DNA of 64,000 nt. It comes from Funneliformis mosseae. Taxonomy: Eukaryota > Glomeromycota > Glomeromycetes > Glomerales > Glomeraceae. Shown in pieces: positions 1-12,000 of this stretch; the stretch's first letter is position 1, and each line of letters begins with the position of its first letter. The notes under the pieces are model-generated. The model was not told the DNA's origin, made no database searches, and saw only the letters and a list, made by a program, of their open reading frames with translations. The DNA is taken from positions 1 through 64,000 of the forward strand of contig CAJVPP010000015.1 in the NCBI GenBank assembly GCA_910592005.1, read 5' to 3'. Position numbers and translations under genes: made by a program.

Positions 1-609
1 GATTGAACAGACTGTTTAGAAAATACAGGAGAAACAAATATGTCAGGCGAAACAGAAATTATTGCTGATCACTGTTTAGTACAGCAGTGACATCATCTAA
101 TGTGAGATCATTATTTATCGACAGATCCCACGTGATATTTGGAGTTGCAATTTCTTCCATTAACACCGTATAGGTTTTCTAAAATCTCTTTTCCTACTCA
201 TTGTATTTATCTATTAGTTTTTACTGAGATCATTAATCTCAGAATTAAATTTGGTAATGGATCTTATTTTTTTTTCAAGATCTTACTCATATGCACTATC
301 CAGCTGATATTCTTTATTTTTTATATCTTTCAATGTATGCATATTGAACATAATCTTGATATGGTTATATAACAGGAAAAAAAATGCACAAATAAATTTT
401 TGAGATAATATACATAATCTATTTATTTAGAATAATACATTCTTTCTGAATATTCTATTTATTCTGTATATCTTATAGATCCAGAATATTATCTTTCTAT
501 ATATCCTGTATATTCTATATATTTAGAATAATACATTCTTTTTATATATCCTATTTAATAAATTATTTCAGAGTATTATATTAGATATAAAAAAAATATT
601 GCTATTATG

Positions 610-1183
610 CTTAGGTGATGTATGAGATGTGATGCTCCTCCTTTTTCACTAACCGATTATGATCATATAATATAATGTGCTGAAAAAAAGCCTAGAGATA
701 AAGTTTTAAAGAATTTAACAGATAAATATTGCATATCACAAAAACATATTTATCAGATCTGGAGAGGTGAAAAAAAAATAGGATTATGTGAAATCAACCA
801 ATTTATATGTCAACAGCTGATTCTAAAGGGACTGCTTCACTTTCTAATATAAATGTTCTGAGCGAGCAGATCAAGCCAAAGATCTAAGGCCAAGATGTTT
901 CTTCATTTGCAGAACTGGAAAAACAAATACGTGATGCTAAAATAGAGCCTAACAAATCTATTGATTCAGTTTTAGAAGAAGATGAAAAGGCAAAAAAGGT
1001 TGAAGAGAAGAAATTGAAGTTCAAGGATGGGATACCACTACTAATACCATTTCCCGTCCAGACTCAACTGATCTTAGTGAGCTTAAAAACCTCCGATATA
1101 AAAAATGAGAAATTGCTTGAGAAGGTGGTAGAAAGAAACGTAAAAAATATAGTAAATATGAAAAATATATTAGAAAAATAACT
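610..1183 (+). pseudogene. Degenerate reading frame with a helix-turn-helix-like start
   Basis: A coding-like stretch interrupted by stops and frame changes. Around 690-770 it reads like a helix-turn-helix (a K-V-L-K-N-L then I-S-Q-K-H-I-Y-Q-I-W pattern, similar in style to transposase or homeodomain-like HTH). From about 810 to 1183 a mostly open frame gives a charged, Lys/Glu-rich protein. I do not recognise the family. It may be the remains of a repeated gene or transposon-linked protein. It sits head to head with the gag-like relic on the other strand. Confidence 0.3.
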
Positions 1184-1289
1184 CACCTTTAGCAAGAAGT
1201 TCATTATAGCGTGTCTGTAATCTTTCACAAAACTCATTGATTTCTGCATTATACTTAAGAGTGGTATATAGCATTTTTTCAAGCTCCTT

Positions 1290-4205
1290 ATAATTCACTT
1301 TTTTTTTAATGCATCATTATCCCACTTGCTGTTAAGGTTCTTCGCAAGTCCTGTGAGTCCTGAGAAATTCTATCTGAAGTTGAGGAATCATCACATTCAG
1401 AAGTAGTGATTGCACAATTCACTTTGAGCTTATTCTTGACCTTATGCATATTAATCAGGATAAAAAATTCCTTATCATTATACTATAGTTTCAATTTCTG
1501 CTTTGATGCAAGTAAATCATAATTATATTTATTGAGAAGTGTGTTAGGTAAGATCAGCATTGGTTTAGGATACTTAACTATAGCAAAATCAGCATATATA
1601 GTACATCTAGGAGTGAAATTTACTAGAACATTTCTAACAATTCCAAGCAACTCTGTAGAAGTAGTAGCAATACCTCTGAGATCAGTTTTTCTTTTATATC
1701 AATTAATAGCTTTGATCATGTAGAGATATCATCGGTCATAATTGCAAAATTAGCATCAAGATCAACTACAGCATCTGAAATAACTAGATGCTTAATTTTA
1801 CATTCAACAGTGATGACATCTGTAACAGAATCTTTTTTCTGAACGAAATCAATTTTCATAAGTTCATTTAGAATTTTGTCTTTCCTATCTGAGTTTGGAG
1901 TTTCAGGAGTATCTGAAGTGGGTTATCTCTACTATTAACCAGTATTCTGGAAGCAGAATTCTGTAATTGAAAAAAGGCTATAATAGCATCAAACTTTTCA
2001 TTAAGCACCTTCTCAATAATTTTTTTAATAATATTTTTTAAGTAGGATTGATTATCCTGTAATTCTAATATATCATCTGATGACTCTTCTGATTCTGGTT
2101 CAAGTTCTTCATCTGAGTCTGAGTCTAAAGCTAATATTAATATTAATATTACTAAGGCAAAAAAAAGTAAAGAAAGAATTGAGTAATCCTTCCCCTTCAC
2201 TAAAAAAGAAAAAGAGAAAAAGCGAAGTTCAAAGTCTCTATCAGTGTCTGAACCTGAACCTGAACCTAAAGTGACAAGATTTATTTTACCTTTTTTAGAC
2301 TTACTCTTTTTTTTTCTAGGATACTTACGAGAATTGTAACCAGTTTTATCACAATTAGAGCATTTATGCTTGGCTAACTTTTTGACTACATCAACCATTT
2401 AAGAGTATTTTTTAGAAAGCTTAGTGTAATTGGTATTAGCAACGCCTAATCTCCTTATTAATTCATTATTAATATAATTATCTAAGAATGTAAGATCTTT
2501 TGGTACATCAATTAAAAAAAGATCTTTATGTTTATATATTATTTCATAAAATCACATGTGGTTTGTATGCAAATTAATTTCACAATATTAACTTTATTCA
2601 GACGATTAAATATCCAGACTTTTATAATACACTATATGGGAAGTTTGCTAGGAAAATGGGGCTCTGGGAATTTTTTTGACTAAAATTAAGGTCTTATTAC
2701 ATTTTAATCTAATAACATCAAAAACTAAAATGCAATAAAAAACAAAATTTTTGTTAAAAAATTCCCAGAACCCCATTTTCCTAGCAAACCTCCCATATAT
2801 TATTTTTTTTTTAGAATTTATTTTTTTAGGACTCCAATCTGAAGAATGATCAAAGTAAATTTTAATAAAAGAATGCATTAGTTCTTGTTTTTATTTAAAA
2901 ATACTCTCCTTAAACGCAAACTACCAAACTGCATGGACGTTAGAACTACCAATTTACAGTACTTTATGAAATATCTTAGCACAAGGTTTAAGTAGATGTT
3001 GAAAGCTATTTAAGGACATTCAATGAGTCCTGTGGAAAAATTCCTTAACAAAGGTAAATTGATAATAAGTAACTATTTAGTCTTTTGACAATTTTGCTGC
3101 TATTGACTCTCAAACATAAATAGCTTACATCTTTATTTTCATAAAAAACTTTTTTATTTTTCAATGTATTCCAACTAAGTAAACCCTAATCCTAATTCTA
3201 ATCCTAATGAATCTTTTTGTGGTTGAGTAGTAAAGCTAACTGGAGCTGATGCAGATGCTTGTATTCTTTTGCCTGCAATTTCATGCCATTTATTACACAA
3301 CTCAGTAAAAAATGCATTGACTGTTGCAGGGTTAGCAATTCTAACTTTTATTTCTAAATCAAAAGGCAAATAATTAAATAGATAAGGTATAGCATTAATA
3401 TCTTGCATTACTTGTACTAGTAGTTTGATTCATTTTTCATAACTATCTGAGGTATCTGTTTCAAAGAATTTTTCATTAACAAAAACAAATATAGCACTTC
3501 AGTTAGTACCTACCATAACTTTTCTATATCTTTCACGCAACTAGGCTAGGAAGAGAGGTTTAGTATTAATAAGTGAATTACTTCTGGTGTAAAAATTATT
3601 AGCAGGAACAGATACAAACCTTCCAGTCATCTTATTTTTCATAATATTGCTTCTTACTTATGTATTAAATTAAGTGACAGCTAATGAATATGCCATTTCA
3701 TTTATATTTCTAAGCTTTTAGTAGTATATATCTGAAGGTTCTTAATTATCATAATTAGGTAACTGCATAAGTGCTAGGAAAATAGTATGCATGATATCTT
3801 GAATGGTAGCCATATTTTCTGGAGTATTGTTTTATAAATTCAAAATAATTTGCCTCAAATTTAATTTCTTAACCTTTCATTTTTAATATCGATTATATAG
3901 TCAGTCTTGATTATATTCTAGTAATCTTATATCATTTCTGCTTTGATGGTAATATCTTTTTAAATTCTAGACCTGTTGAGTATATGCAGTGTATCTTTTT
4001 TTCCACCAATATTTTTCATAAACATTTTCACATACCATATCTCTAAAATTAATGATTTTAACATCTTCTTGTTATCAGATTTATCTTTTGTCCTTCTATG
4101 CTTACTCTATCATCTATACCCTTCGAAGACAATTATTTCTAAAATTTGTTATATCATTCATAATCCTATTGATCTGCTCATTAGTTGCATTAAGCAAATC
4201 TTGTA
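1290..4205 (-). mobile_element. Decayed LTR-retrotransposon gag/protease region
   Basis: Read on the minus strand, 4205 to about 3170 gives a gag-like protein, with one clean piece at 3175-3408 followed by stops and frame shifts. A zinc knuckle lies near 2350 (C-x2-C then G-Y and a basic K/R/S-rich tail). It is an altered CCHC box: the usual histidine is replaced by tyrosine and the last cysteine is lost. Further downstream, about 1700-1790, the frame reads V-V-D-L-D-A-N-F-A-I-M, which looks like a retroviral-type aspartyl protease whose D-S/T-G triad has become D-L-D. The order gag, knuckle, protease fits a retroelement. A hairpin MITE (2637-2795) interrupts it. Many stops show it is dead. 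Assignment to gypsy rather than copia is inference from the integrase relic next door. Confidence 0.55.
2637..2795. mobile_element. Hairpin MITE with near-perfect terminal inverted repeats, TA target
   Basis: The left arm (TGGGAAGTTTGCTAGG onward) and the right arm are inverted copies over roughly 40 bp at high identity (differences such as A/G after TGGGA and C/T in GGGG-C/T-TCTGGG), with weaker similarity further in. TA dinucleotides flank both ends (2635-2636 and 2796-2797). About 159 bp with no coding capacity fits a Tc1/mariner-type MITE. It lies inside the gag-like relic. Confidence 0.75.
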
Positions 4206-4228
4206 AGTTAGCATTATCTTAAACATGT

Positions 4229-4949
4229 TGTTACGTTGGGTTTCGTAACTTCAAATAAAATCTCAAAAAAAGGTAAATAAAATTAAGACAATTACTCAAG
4301 GAATCATGGGTAAGGATTCACAATAATGTCGAAGAATTATTCTCAATAATAAACATGTAAGATAAACACAAAATAAATACAAAGATAACTTAAAGATATT
4401 TCAGAGATTACGCTTTAGAGACTCTAAGTCAATACAGCGAATCAATACAATATCATATAATAAGTTAACTAACAAAAGGGATTGTAAAAAGGCAAAGGAT
4501 CACAGATAATGTATAACAGTTTCAAAGATTTTGCGAAGGATAAGTTTTATACTTGGTTAACTATACTCCTTTATTGATATAATATATAGGTTTGATACCT
4601 AAAATATTGATATCTTGTCAATGCCGAAACTCAAAGAAAATACAGAGATATTTATACATGTTGAATAAATAATAAAATAAACTAAACTAAATATATCGAA
4701 GGAAATAAAGTTACCATTTTGCTAGGCAATAAAGTTGCTGTGTCAATAAAATTGCCAGATCTGCAGGCAACTAAATGGACATCTATGATCTACGTGATTA
4801 TCAAAGGCAATAAAATTGACATCTGGTGATTTACATAATTGATCGATAGCAATAAAATGGACAAAATGATCTTCATAAAAGATCTACATAGCAATAAAAT
4901 TGACTTCATATTCTACCAATTAAATTTATCTAAAATTTTACCTGTCACA
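4229..4949. repeat. LTR-like segment between integrase and gag relics
   Basis: The block starts TGTTACG and ends near TGTCACA, has no coding capacity, and lies exactly between an integrase relic (upstream on the minus strand) and a gag-like relic (downstream). That is where a shared or recombined LTR would be expected. Its ends do not form a good inverted terminal repeat, and no second copy is visible in the window, so the LTR label is inference. Confidence 0.3.
4726..4910. repeat. Degenerate tandem repeat, unit about 40 bp
   Basis: Recurring GCAATAAAATTGACATCT-like words near 4726, 4744, 4764, 4806, 4850 and 4892, separated by TGATCTACATAATTG-like spacers. Unit length drifts between about 20 and 44 bp. 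The repeat lies within the LTR-like segment. Confidence 0.5.
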
Positions 4950-4954
4950 CCATT

Positions 4955-5810
4955 AATTCTATAACTAATTGATTATTAAAATGAGATCCTTTATCTGATA
5001 AGATCTTAGTTGAATATCTATGTCAGCAAATAATATTCTTGTATAAGAACTTAATGACATTTTTAGCAGTGGCATCCTTAACTGCTTTAACTTCTGGCCA
5101 TTTTGTTAAGTAATTTATAGCAATAATGATATATTTGTTTCCTCTACTAGTTTGTGATAAAGGTTTAATGAAATCTATTCCAATTCTATAAAATGGTGAA
5201 TCAACTGGAGTAGGATGTAATTCATTTTAAGCCTTCCTTGTCATTGATAAGCATCACATGATTGAATATATTTTCTGATACTTTCATATATTTGAGGTTA
5301 ATAATATCTAGTACGAATTTTGTTAAACATGATGTCAGTAGAAAAATGTCTAGCTGTTGGATCATTATGTATCATGTAAAGGATTGCATCTAGTTCAGTT
5401 TCTTTGATAACTCTTAGAAACTGTTCAGGAGCATTTCTTTGTCTTTGCTTTTTATATAAGAAATCAAGTCGAATTGTATAAAATTTTGACTATCTTTTTA
5501 ATTTTGCAATTTCGTTTGAGTTAAAAGATGTGGGTAATTAGTTTAAGGTTATATAAACAAATAAATTATTATATTGATTAAGTTCCATGATGTTTGAGCT
5601 GTTTATCACAATGTAGACATTTTCGCTTTCACTTTAAATAATTATTACTAATATTTCTTGAATAAATATGGATATGAATCAAAATATTTAAATGTGAAAA
5701 ATAAGAAGACGTTTAGGGTTTTCAAGTATATAATAAAGTTGAGAATAAAGGTTTTCTTGTTGAATTAAAATTGGTTCATCTCACCAAAGGTTATTAATTA
5801 AATAATTCAG
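4955..5810 (-). mobile_element. Ty3/gypsy-type integrase relic
   Basis: The minus strand encodes, with several stops and one frame change, a region before the integrase followed by the zinc-binding domain (H-N-D-P-T-A-R-H then C-D-A-Y, so the second CxxC pair has been damaged) and the first part of the DDE core: Y-R-I-G-I-D-F-I with the first Asp, then W-P-E-V-K-A, then L-S-D-K-G-S-H-F with the second Asp. The frame is lost just after L-V-I-E-L-M, before the catalytic Glu region, so the element is 3'-truncated. The order matches Ty3/gypsy, where integrase is last in pol. No intact reverse transcriptase is visible upstream. Confidence 0.7.
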
Positions 5811-6022
5811 GTTCATATCTGGTTGAATTTGTCTTGGGCCAAATCCAATGATACAATAATGTTCGATCGAAAAAGAAGTGGGCGTTTAGGCTATTATACG
5901 AAATTTTGTGTTACAGGCTAAAATTAGTGTCTTCTGGCATGCAACATGTGAAATTGATGTAAAAAAAATTTCGTAAAGAAGAGACACGAAAATTTCTGTG
6001 ACTTGCAAATATGAAAATTTTT

Positions 6023-6262
6023 CATGACTCGACAATACGATCGTAATGCAGTATGCGAAAATAAATCTCACGACTCACAATATAATCGTAACGCATTACA
6101 CAAAAAAAATATTTCATGACTCGCAATACAATCGTAACGCATTACGCAAAAAAATTCTCATGTCTCGCAATACAATTGTAACGCATTACATGGAAAAAAT
6201 CTCGTGACTCGCAATACGAACGTATATGTGTTACATGAGAAATTTCTCGTGACTCGCAATAT
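6023..6262. repeat. Minisatellite, about 45-bp unit, 5-6 copies
   Basis: Units begin with C-(A/G)-TGACTCGCAATAC at 6023, 6069, 6115, 6159, 6203 and 6248, giving spacings of 44-46 bp. Each full unit carries a CGTAACGCATTAC core and an A-rich tail. Differences between units are mostly CG to CA or TG and C to T. The sequence from 5980 to 6022 looks like a more decayed unit. No coding sequence. Confidence 0.85.
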
Positions 6263-8593
6263 GATAAATTTACTTGGTTGAATGTTTTACTTAATGCTTA
6301 AATTTGATTGGTTAATCAGAGGTCGCCATGAGATCGGGGTCGCCAACTCATTTATTTTGTGATGATTAAATATATTCAGAATTAATAAATAGCCATAATG
6401 ATGAAAATGAAAAAGGGTTTTTTATAAAAAAATTCAATGAATTTATGTTAAAAACGGCAAAATGAAGGTAAGTAATAGAGATTTTTAATTAATATTACAG
6501 CCAAAGATTTGTTTAAAATAAATGAATTTTTTTCTAAAAAAAAAAAATCGAAATTAATTTATAATGCACAGCCACAAATAAATATGATGTCAGAAAAAAT
6601 TGTTTTAGAGGCTTAGTGTTTATAAAGAGGCTGAGTGATTTCGCAATAATTCTCTTCTTTATAGAAATGTAAAAATAGAAAATTGCTGGGCCCGATTTTA
6701 AAATTCACGACAGATTTGATATTATTTAATTATATCATGTGACATCTGCTCAATAAGATTGTATAAATTAGCAAGATTTTTTACTATTGGGTTCATAATA
6801 ATTAATGGAATTGATAATTAAAAGAACCATTAATTTAGGAACCGATCTTTGAGTTAGTGATCCAACTTTAATATTATGTAATAATAAAGCTTTTATCCAA
6901 TTGAATCCTCAATGAGTATCGTCTTACTGAAATATTTTGCATATTTGTTAAACACTAAATATTTTTTTGGTTGATGGTAACTCTGACCAATTTATTAGAG
7001 ATAATTAATTATTAAAAAATTGTGAGTTCTGATGCAAGTAAAATGTTGTATATTCCAGATTTTTTTTTTTATAAATAATGTGAAAATTATGGCTCATGTG
7101 ATAAATCACCATAAAATTTAACATTAATTTAAAACTTTTATTTTAAGCTTTGCACTTCTTTTGCACGCCACTGTATTTACGAGAACGAATTGAAATTAAA
7201 AATAGAATATGAAAAGTTTAGTAATATTTATTAAAAAAATATTTCTTAAAATTATTAAAAAACTTGTGTCTACCAACATACTATGTCGAAAATCGAATTA
7301 AACAGACGAGATTTGGTGGCTGCAAAGGAAGAGTTGGGGAGAAAAAAAGCAAAAAATGAGCTGAAAAATAAACTTGATGAAGAGGAGATACAGCAGAAGG
7401 AAAAGCTGAGAGAATTGAGGAAAAGCTGGAAGATTATAATGAATGTTGGAGAAAACAGAAGTTGGTGTGATACTGGAGATCGTGTTATGTACAGTACGTT
7501 CGGTCACTTCATCCTAAAGTATCTATAACCTTAAGGAAGAGGTTCTGGACAATTTTTTCCTTAAAGGTACAAAACACAAGCCGCGACAGTGTGTAGAGTA
7601 TATTAGGTATATATCACCATACCAGCATACAGATGAAATTCAACTAATAAACTAACAATTTTTAACGTACCAAATTCAGATCATTCTCCGTTTATCAGCA
7701 AAGAAAGTTTGTAGGCAATCTTATGAAGAATACCGCAACAGGTATTAGAAGGATTCTTTTGCTTCATAATCATATTAAACCATTTTAAAGTTCAAAATCA
7801 ATTTTATTACATCATTTACAAATAATAGCAAAGTTTACAAATAGAATGAATTCTTCGGATTCAGCAAAATGGAATGCAGGATAGATTCAAAAAATAAAAG
7901 TTGAAAAATATATGAGGAGCAGAACATTATCGGAAACAGACTATATTTTCCTATAGCAAGTTCAATTCTGTTTATATGATACTGTTTTGAGATTGTATCT
8001 GTAGTGATCCGAATATCTACGTGGCTAAGGTGAAGTGAAGGAGGGTAGTAGAGGATAGCCTATCTCTTAGGTATGGAATACGTAGGTCGGTCTTCTGTTT
8101 CGTATTTTTTTTTTTTTGCAACCGGACAAATTAGCTTATACTAATATAATTTCTTGGAAAATACGCATATATTTTTGTATTACGATATTAAATTAATTAA
8201 TTTTTAAAAAATAAAAAAAATGATTTTTTATATAGATTAAATTTATATTTGTGAAAAATAAGATATACCTGCATATGCAAAAGCCTTTACAAGGGCGCCG
8301 CCAATTTTTCTTCTTTTTTTTTTTGGTAATATAATAAGATCTAAAAAGTAAATCTTTTATTTAATTATTAGAAAGAAGTTGCTATATCTTTTCGATTTTT
8401 TACTCTTTGTGAATGACAAAATAAAGGTAAAAAAGATTGGTCAATTGTTTTTGAGTTCTATAATCGATCATTTATAATATAGTTAATGAACGTTGATGTG
8501 TATAAAGCATAATAATGATTACAAGTTTCACTTACTAATGATATTACACTTTAACAGAACATTATAAATAATAATCACTTCGCTTTATCTTCT
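6263..8593. other. Intergenic AT-rich stretch, little recognisable
   Basis: No convincing gene. At 7151-7173 there is a Tc1/mariner-like end (reverse complement CAGTGGCGTGCAAAAGAAGTG) followed by TA at 7174-7175, without a matching partner. A short open frame at 7283-7528 encodes a Lys/Glu-rich coiled-coil-like peptide, probably a gene fragment. At 8009-8125 a less AT-rich stretch ends in a run of T. I see nothing else. Confidence 0.4.
7283..7528 (+). pseudogene. Short coiled-coil-like open frame, probable gene fragment
   Basis: 81 codons starting M-S-K-I-E-L-N-R-R-D, rich in K, E, L and R for the first 50 residues with heptad-like spacing (predicted coiled coil), then a different composition to the stop. 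No family recognised. There is no supporting neighbour or clear splice structure, so it may be a chance or relic frame. Confidence 0.25.
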
Positions 8594-8601
8594 ATTTCCC
8601 C

Positions 8602-9712
8602 TAAGGTTGCCGGGCAAAACCCCGAGGTTTCGACAGGCATCGAAATCGAAACCCATCGAAACGTTTTGCCAAATTATTTTATTAAAGGCAAGATTGCGAA
8701 AGTTTCGATGGGTGGCAAAAGTTTCGACGACGATGGCAATAATAAAAATACAATTTTTTAATTTTAAAATTTTATTTTGATTTTACGAGTTGGGTTTAAT
8801 TAGAAATGTGTTCTATAATACTTCTATCGGTGTTAACGGATCATCCTGTCAGGAGTGGTCAATTCAAAAAAGAGTTTTAGCGATTTCATCTCTTCGTCGT
8901 GTATAATAATATTTGTCAAATCATTCATCAAATTTTTTGACGGAATCCACCAATAGGAAGATAAGAATCGATTTTGGTGTTACCATGAAATATATAACAA
9001 AATTTTCAACTCTGAATGAATTCTTCGAATTCTCTCAATATCATCAATATAAAGTTTTTAGACCATATCAACAAATGACAGAGTCATAATTATACGTATA
9101 AAAAATTTTTCATAAGTATGCCTACGAAGCATAGCTTCTATTAAATGATATTCCTCTTGATGAACAACCATATTCATCCTATCCATCATTCATGGGCGAA
9201 CGGTTAATAAATTACTCGCTTTCTCATTTGTAGAATAAATCTTTTCTAAAATATCCATTCTACCTATTCAAACTTCTCTCGTCTTATCACTTGATGTCTA
9301 GCAAAAAATTCCCAAATATCACCATATTTCTTTTGACATTCTCTACAAAATAATGATATGTCTTCACTAAGTTGATATTGGTTTCCGATAAATGAACCGG
9401 GAATACTTAAAATAATAATATGTTACATATTTGAGAGTTTTTAAGCTTTAAGGAATATTTTGTATTAGAAATATTGTTTATAAGGAATATTTTTAATTTT
9501 ATTCTCGGAGCAATCATTCAACACAATGATCTATGCATTAGTTTATGTGAGGTAGTTTACGTCCTTTTTAAGAATTCGCAAAGTTGTTATCAAAACCGTC
9601 GAAATCGTCGAAACTTTCGAGACCCATCGAAACCCATCGAAACTTTCGAAACGATTTCTGAAAAGTTTCGACTTTTGCCAAAATGGGTTTAGGGTTTTTC
9701 CCCGCAACTATA
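8602..9712. mobile_element. Non-autonomous hAT-type DNA transposon (1.1 kb, 8-bp target duplication)
   Basis: An identical 8-bp direct repeat ATTTCCCC flanks the element (8594-8601 and 9713-9720). The ends are inverted repeats: left TAAGGTTGCCGGGCAAAACC, right (reverse complement) TATAGTTGCGGGGAAAAACC. Subterminal zones (8625-8735 and 9590-9680) are packed with TTTCGA/TCGAAAC words in both orientations, as is usual for transposase-binding subterminal repeats of hAT elements. The interior (about 8880-9420) is less repetitive and on the minus strand reads in pieces as degraded protein with a C-x2-C, but no intact transposase is present. The 8-bp duplication and end structure support hAT; the interior is unidentified. 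Confidence 0.8.
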
Positions 9713-9720
9713 ATTTCCCC

Positions 9721-10525
9721 TTTATATATACTGTGTTGAATTCCTTTCATTTCTATCTAAAGCATAGCACACTGTAATGATATAATCTTCTTACGTTTAT
9801 TCAGTACTTGCGTTCGTTTTCACTCTCTGTCTCCTTTCATTTTTACTAGTAACTTAACTCTTGAAACGAATAGAAATTTAAATTGCTAATACATTAACTC
9901 TGCGCATTTATAGTGTTTTTGTTTTTAAACATTTTTAGTATAAAGGATGGTGAACAACATTGAACGGTTGCTTGGTGATGTTTTTACACTATTGATCTTA
10001 GACATTACAGTTTGTGCACCGTTAATAAATGGAATTAGATTGAAAATGATGATTCATGACTAAATTTACAGTATATTATCGCAAGTAGTAATAAAATAAG
10101 TTGTAGCGTAGCGCAAAGCAATTTACTTTCAACTTATCAATTGATTGTGAAATTTTTAACAACAAGGTTTAAAAAATTACTTATAAGCTTGGATATTTAT
10201 CATTGATATCATATCGTTAGTAAAATAAACAAAAAATTTCTTCGGATAAATTCGTCTAATTTACAGAAAATAAGTTTTGGAATAATTCATCCGAAAATAG
10301 TTAGACTTTAGCCATATTTGTATGGTCATAACAATTGACACATGGATATAATTTTCAAAAAATTCGGTTAAATTTTTGCACAATCCCGAAATAGTTAGAC
10401 CTTTGTATTTCGAAAAAGAGAATTCATTAAGCAAGTTTAATCTTTTTTTTTTTTTTTATAAAAGGTATTCATTTTTGTTGGTTCCTTCTCGTGTGAATTT
10501 TATTAAAAAAAAAAAATAAAAAAGA
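9721..10525. other. Upstream intergenic region of the aldo/keto reductase gene
   Basis: AT-rich, no coding frame. Poly-T and poly-A tracts lie just before the start codon (10441-10455 and 10506-10523). No clear TATA element found. Confidence 0.3.
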
Positions 10526-12000
10526 ATGCCGCTTCCAACTCGTGAATTAGGTAAAATTGGAGTCAAGATTCCAACAATTGGCTTAGGATTTATGGTATGT
10601 AATAAATGACATCGCAAAAATTTTTTTCGATATTAATAATTGCAAATCCTCTCTTTATTTATAATAAAAATTCAGGGAATGAGTGAATTTTATGGACAAT
10701 CTGACGAGAAGGAAAACATTACCGTATTGAACAAATCGATCGAATTAGGAAGTTACTTTTGGGATACTGCGGTAAATAAATTAGATTTATTCGATCATTA
10801 TTTTCGAACTACTGAAACAAAACTAATTATGACTCCTTTATGGTTTGAATGTGACCTTAGGATATGTATGGAAGGGGAGCTAATGAGATCCTTTTGTCAA
10901 AAGTTCTTAAAGAACGTCGTAATGAAGTATTTCTTTGTACAAAATTTGGAGTCGTACGAAATCAAATTGGAGAATTACAATTAGTTGATGTTAAAGGTGA
11001 TCGTGAATATGTTCGTCAAGCCTGTGAAAAGTCGTTGAAAAGGCTTGGTGTGGATTATATTGACCTCTATTATCAACATCGTGTGGATCCTAATACGTAA
11101 GCCTAATCAAAATCGTTCATTTTTAACGCAAGATAATGATGAAAGAATTAAAAAAAACTGTACATTTTTTTTTTAATTCAAAGACCTATTGAAGAAACCA
11201 TTACCGTTTTGGCGGAACTTGTGAAAGAAGGCAAAGTGAAATATATCGGAATCTCGGAATGTTCCGTGAACACTCTTCGACGCGCTTGTAAAGTTCATCC
11301 AATCGGTATGATATTGTAATTTTTTTTGAACCGTTGAAAATTTATTATTTTAATATCAAATCCCACCGCTTTTTATAAGGTCGAGTATAGTCCATGGGCG
11401 CTTGATATTGAAAAGAATGGAATTATGGAAGCATGTCGTGAATTAGGTGTTACCATAGTCGTTTATAGTCCACTTGGTCGCGGATTCTTAACCGGAAAAT
11501 TTAAATCGGTCGATGATTTTGAGAAAGATGATTTTAGAAGGACGTTTCCACGTTTCATGGGTGATAATTTTCAAAAAAATTTGGAAATTGTTAAAAAATT
11601 TCAGGAATTCGCAAACAAGAAGGGTGTTGCTGCAAGTCAACTTTGTCTGGCTTGGGTTTTGCTCAAGTATTTACATATTTTATCATTTTATCAAATATAT
11701 TTCAAATGTAATATCCAGTTGACTTTAACAATTTGATTTTCTTCAGGAAGAAAATATTGTTGTTATTCCTGGCACAAAGAAAGTCAAATATTTGGAAGAG
11801 AATGATGACGCAGCTAAAGTTCAACTTTCGTCAGAGGAATTATCAGAAATTCGTCAAATTATTAATTCTATTGATATTATTGGGCACAGATATCAAGATG
11901 ATGCTAAGACTGTAAGTACTTATATTATACTTATATTTTTTTATATATAATGAAATTAACTTTGAATTTTTATTTTGTTTCTCAGTTTTTGGATAAATGA
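10526..12000 (+). CDS. Aldo/keto reductase gene, 7 exons, probably frame-damaged
   Basis: NAD(P)H-dependent oxidoreductase of the aldo/keto reductase superfamily, cytosolic by family. Exons: 10526-10594, 10676-10771, 10861-11096, 11184-11305, about 11380-11666, 11747-11911, 11986-12000. The protein starts [12 protein letters not shown] and shows the catalytic tetrad: Asp and Tyr in D-T-A-D-M-Y-G-R-G, Lys in C-T-K-F-G, His in Y-Y-Q-H-R-V-D. Later come V-E-Y-S-P-W, the [11 protein letters not shown] motif and V-I-P-G-T-K-K, as in fungal pyridoxal-reductase/YakC-like members. Two problems: exon 4 ends in phase 1 but no acceptor before V-E-Y-S-P-W restores frame, and W-V-L-L-K at 11655-11666 looks like W-V-L-A-Q with one base missing, so the last exons are out of frame. 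Either a pseudogene or two consensus errors. It converges on the M16 gene downstream. Confidence 0.85.

Noticed and set aside
6023..6262. Possible CRISPR array
   Set aside because: Units are contiguous without unique spacers, and the host looks eukaryotic.
7298..7507. Minus-strand open frame
   Set aside because: Antisense shadow of the charged plus-strand frame; Phe/Leu-rich with no signal.
8009..8125. Possible pol III gene (A-box-like TGGCTAAGGTG and terminal T run)
   Set aside because: No convincing B box and no cloverleaf fold by eye. No tRNA or rRNA gene was found elsewhere in the window either.
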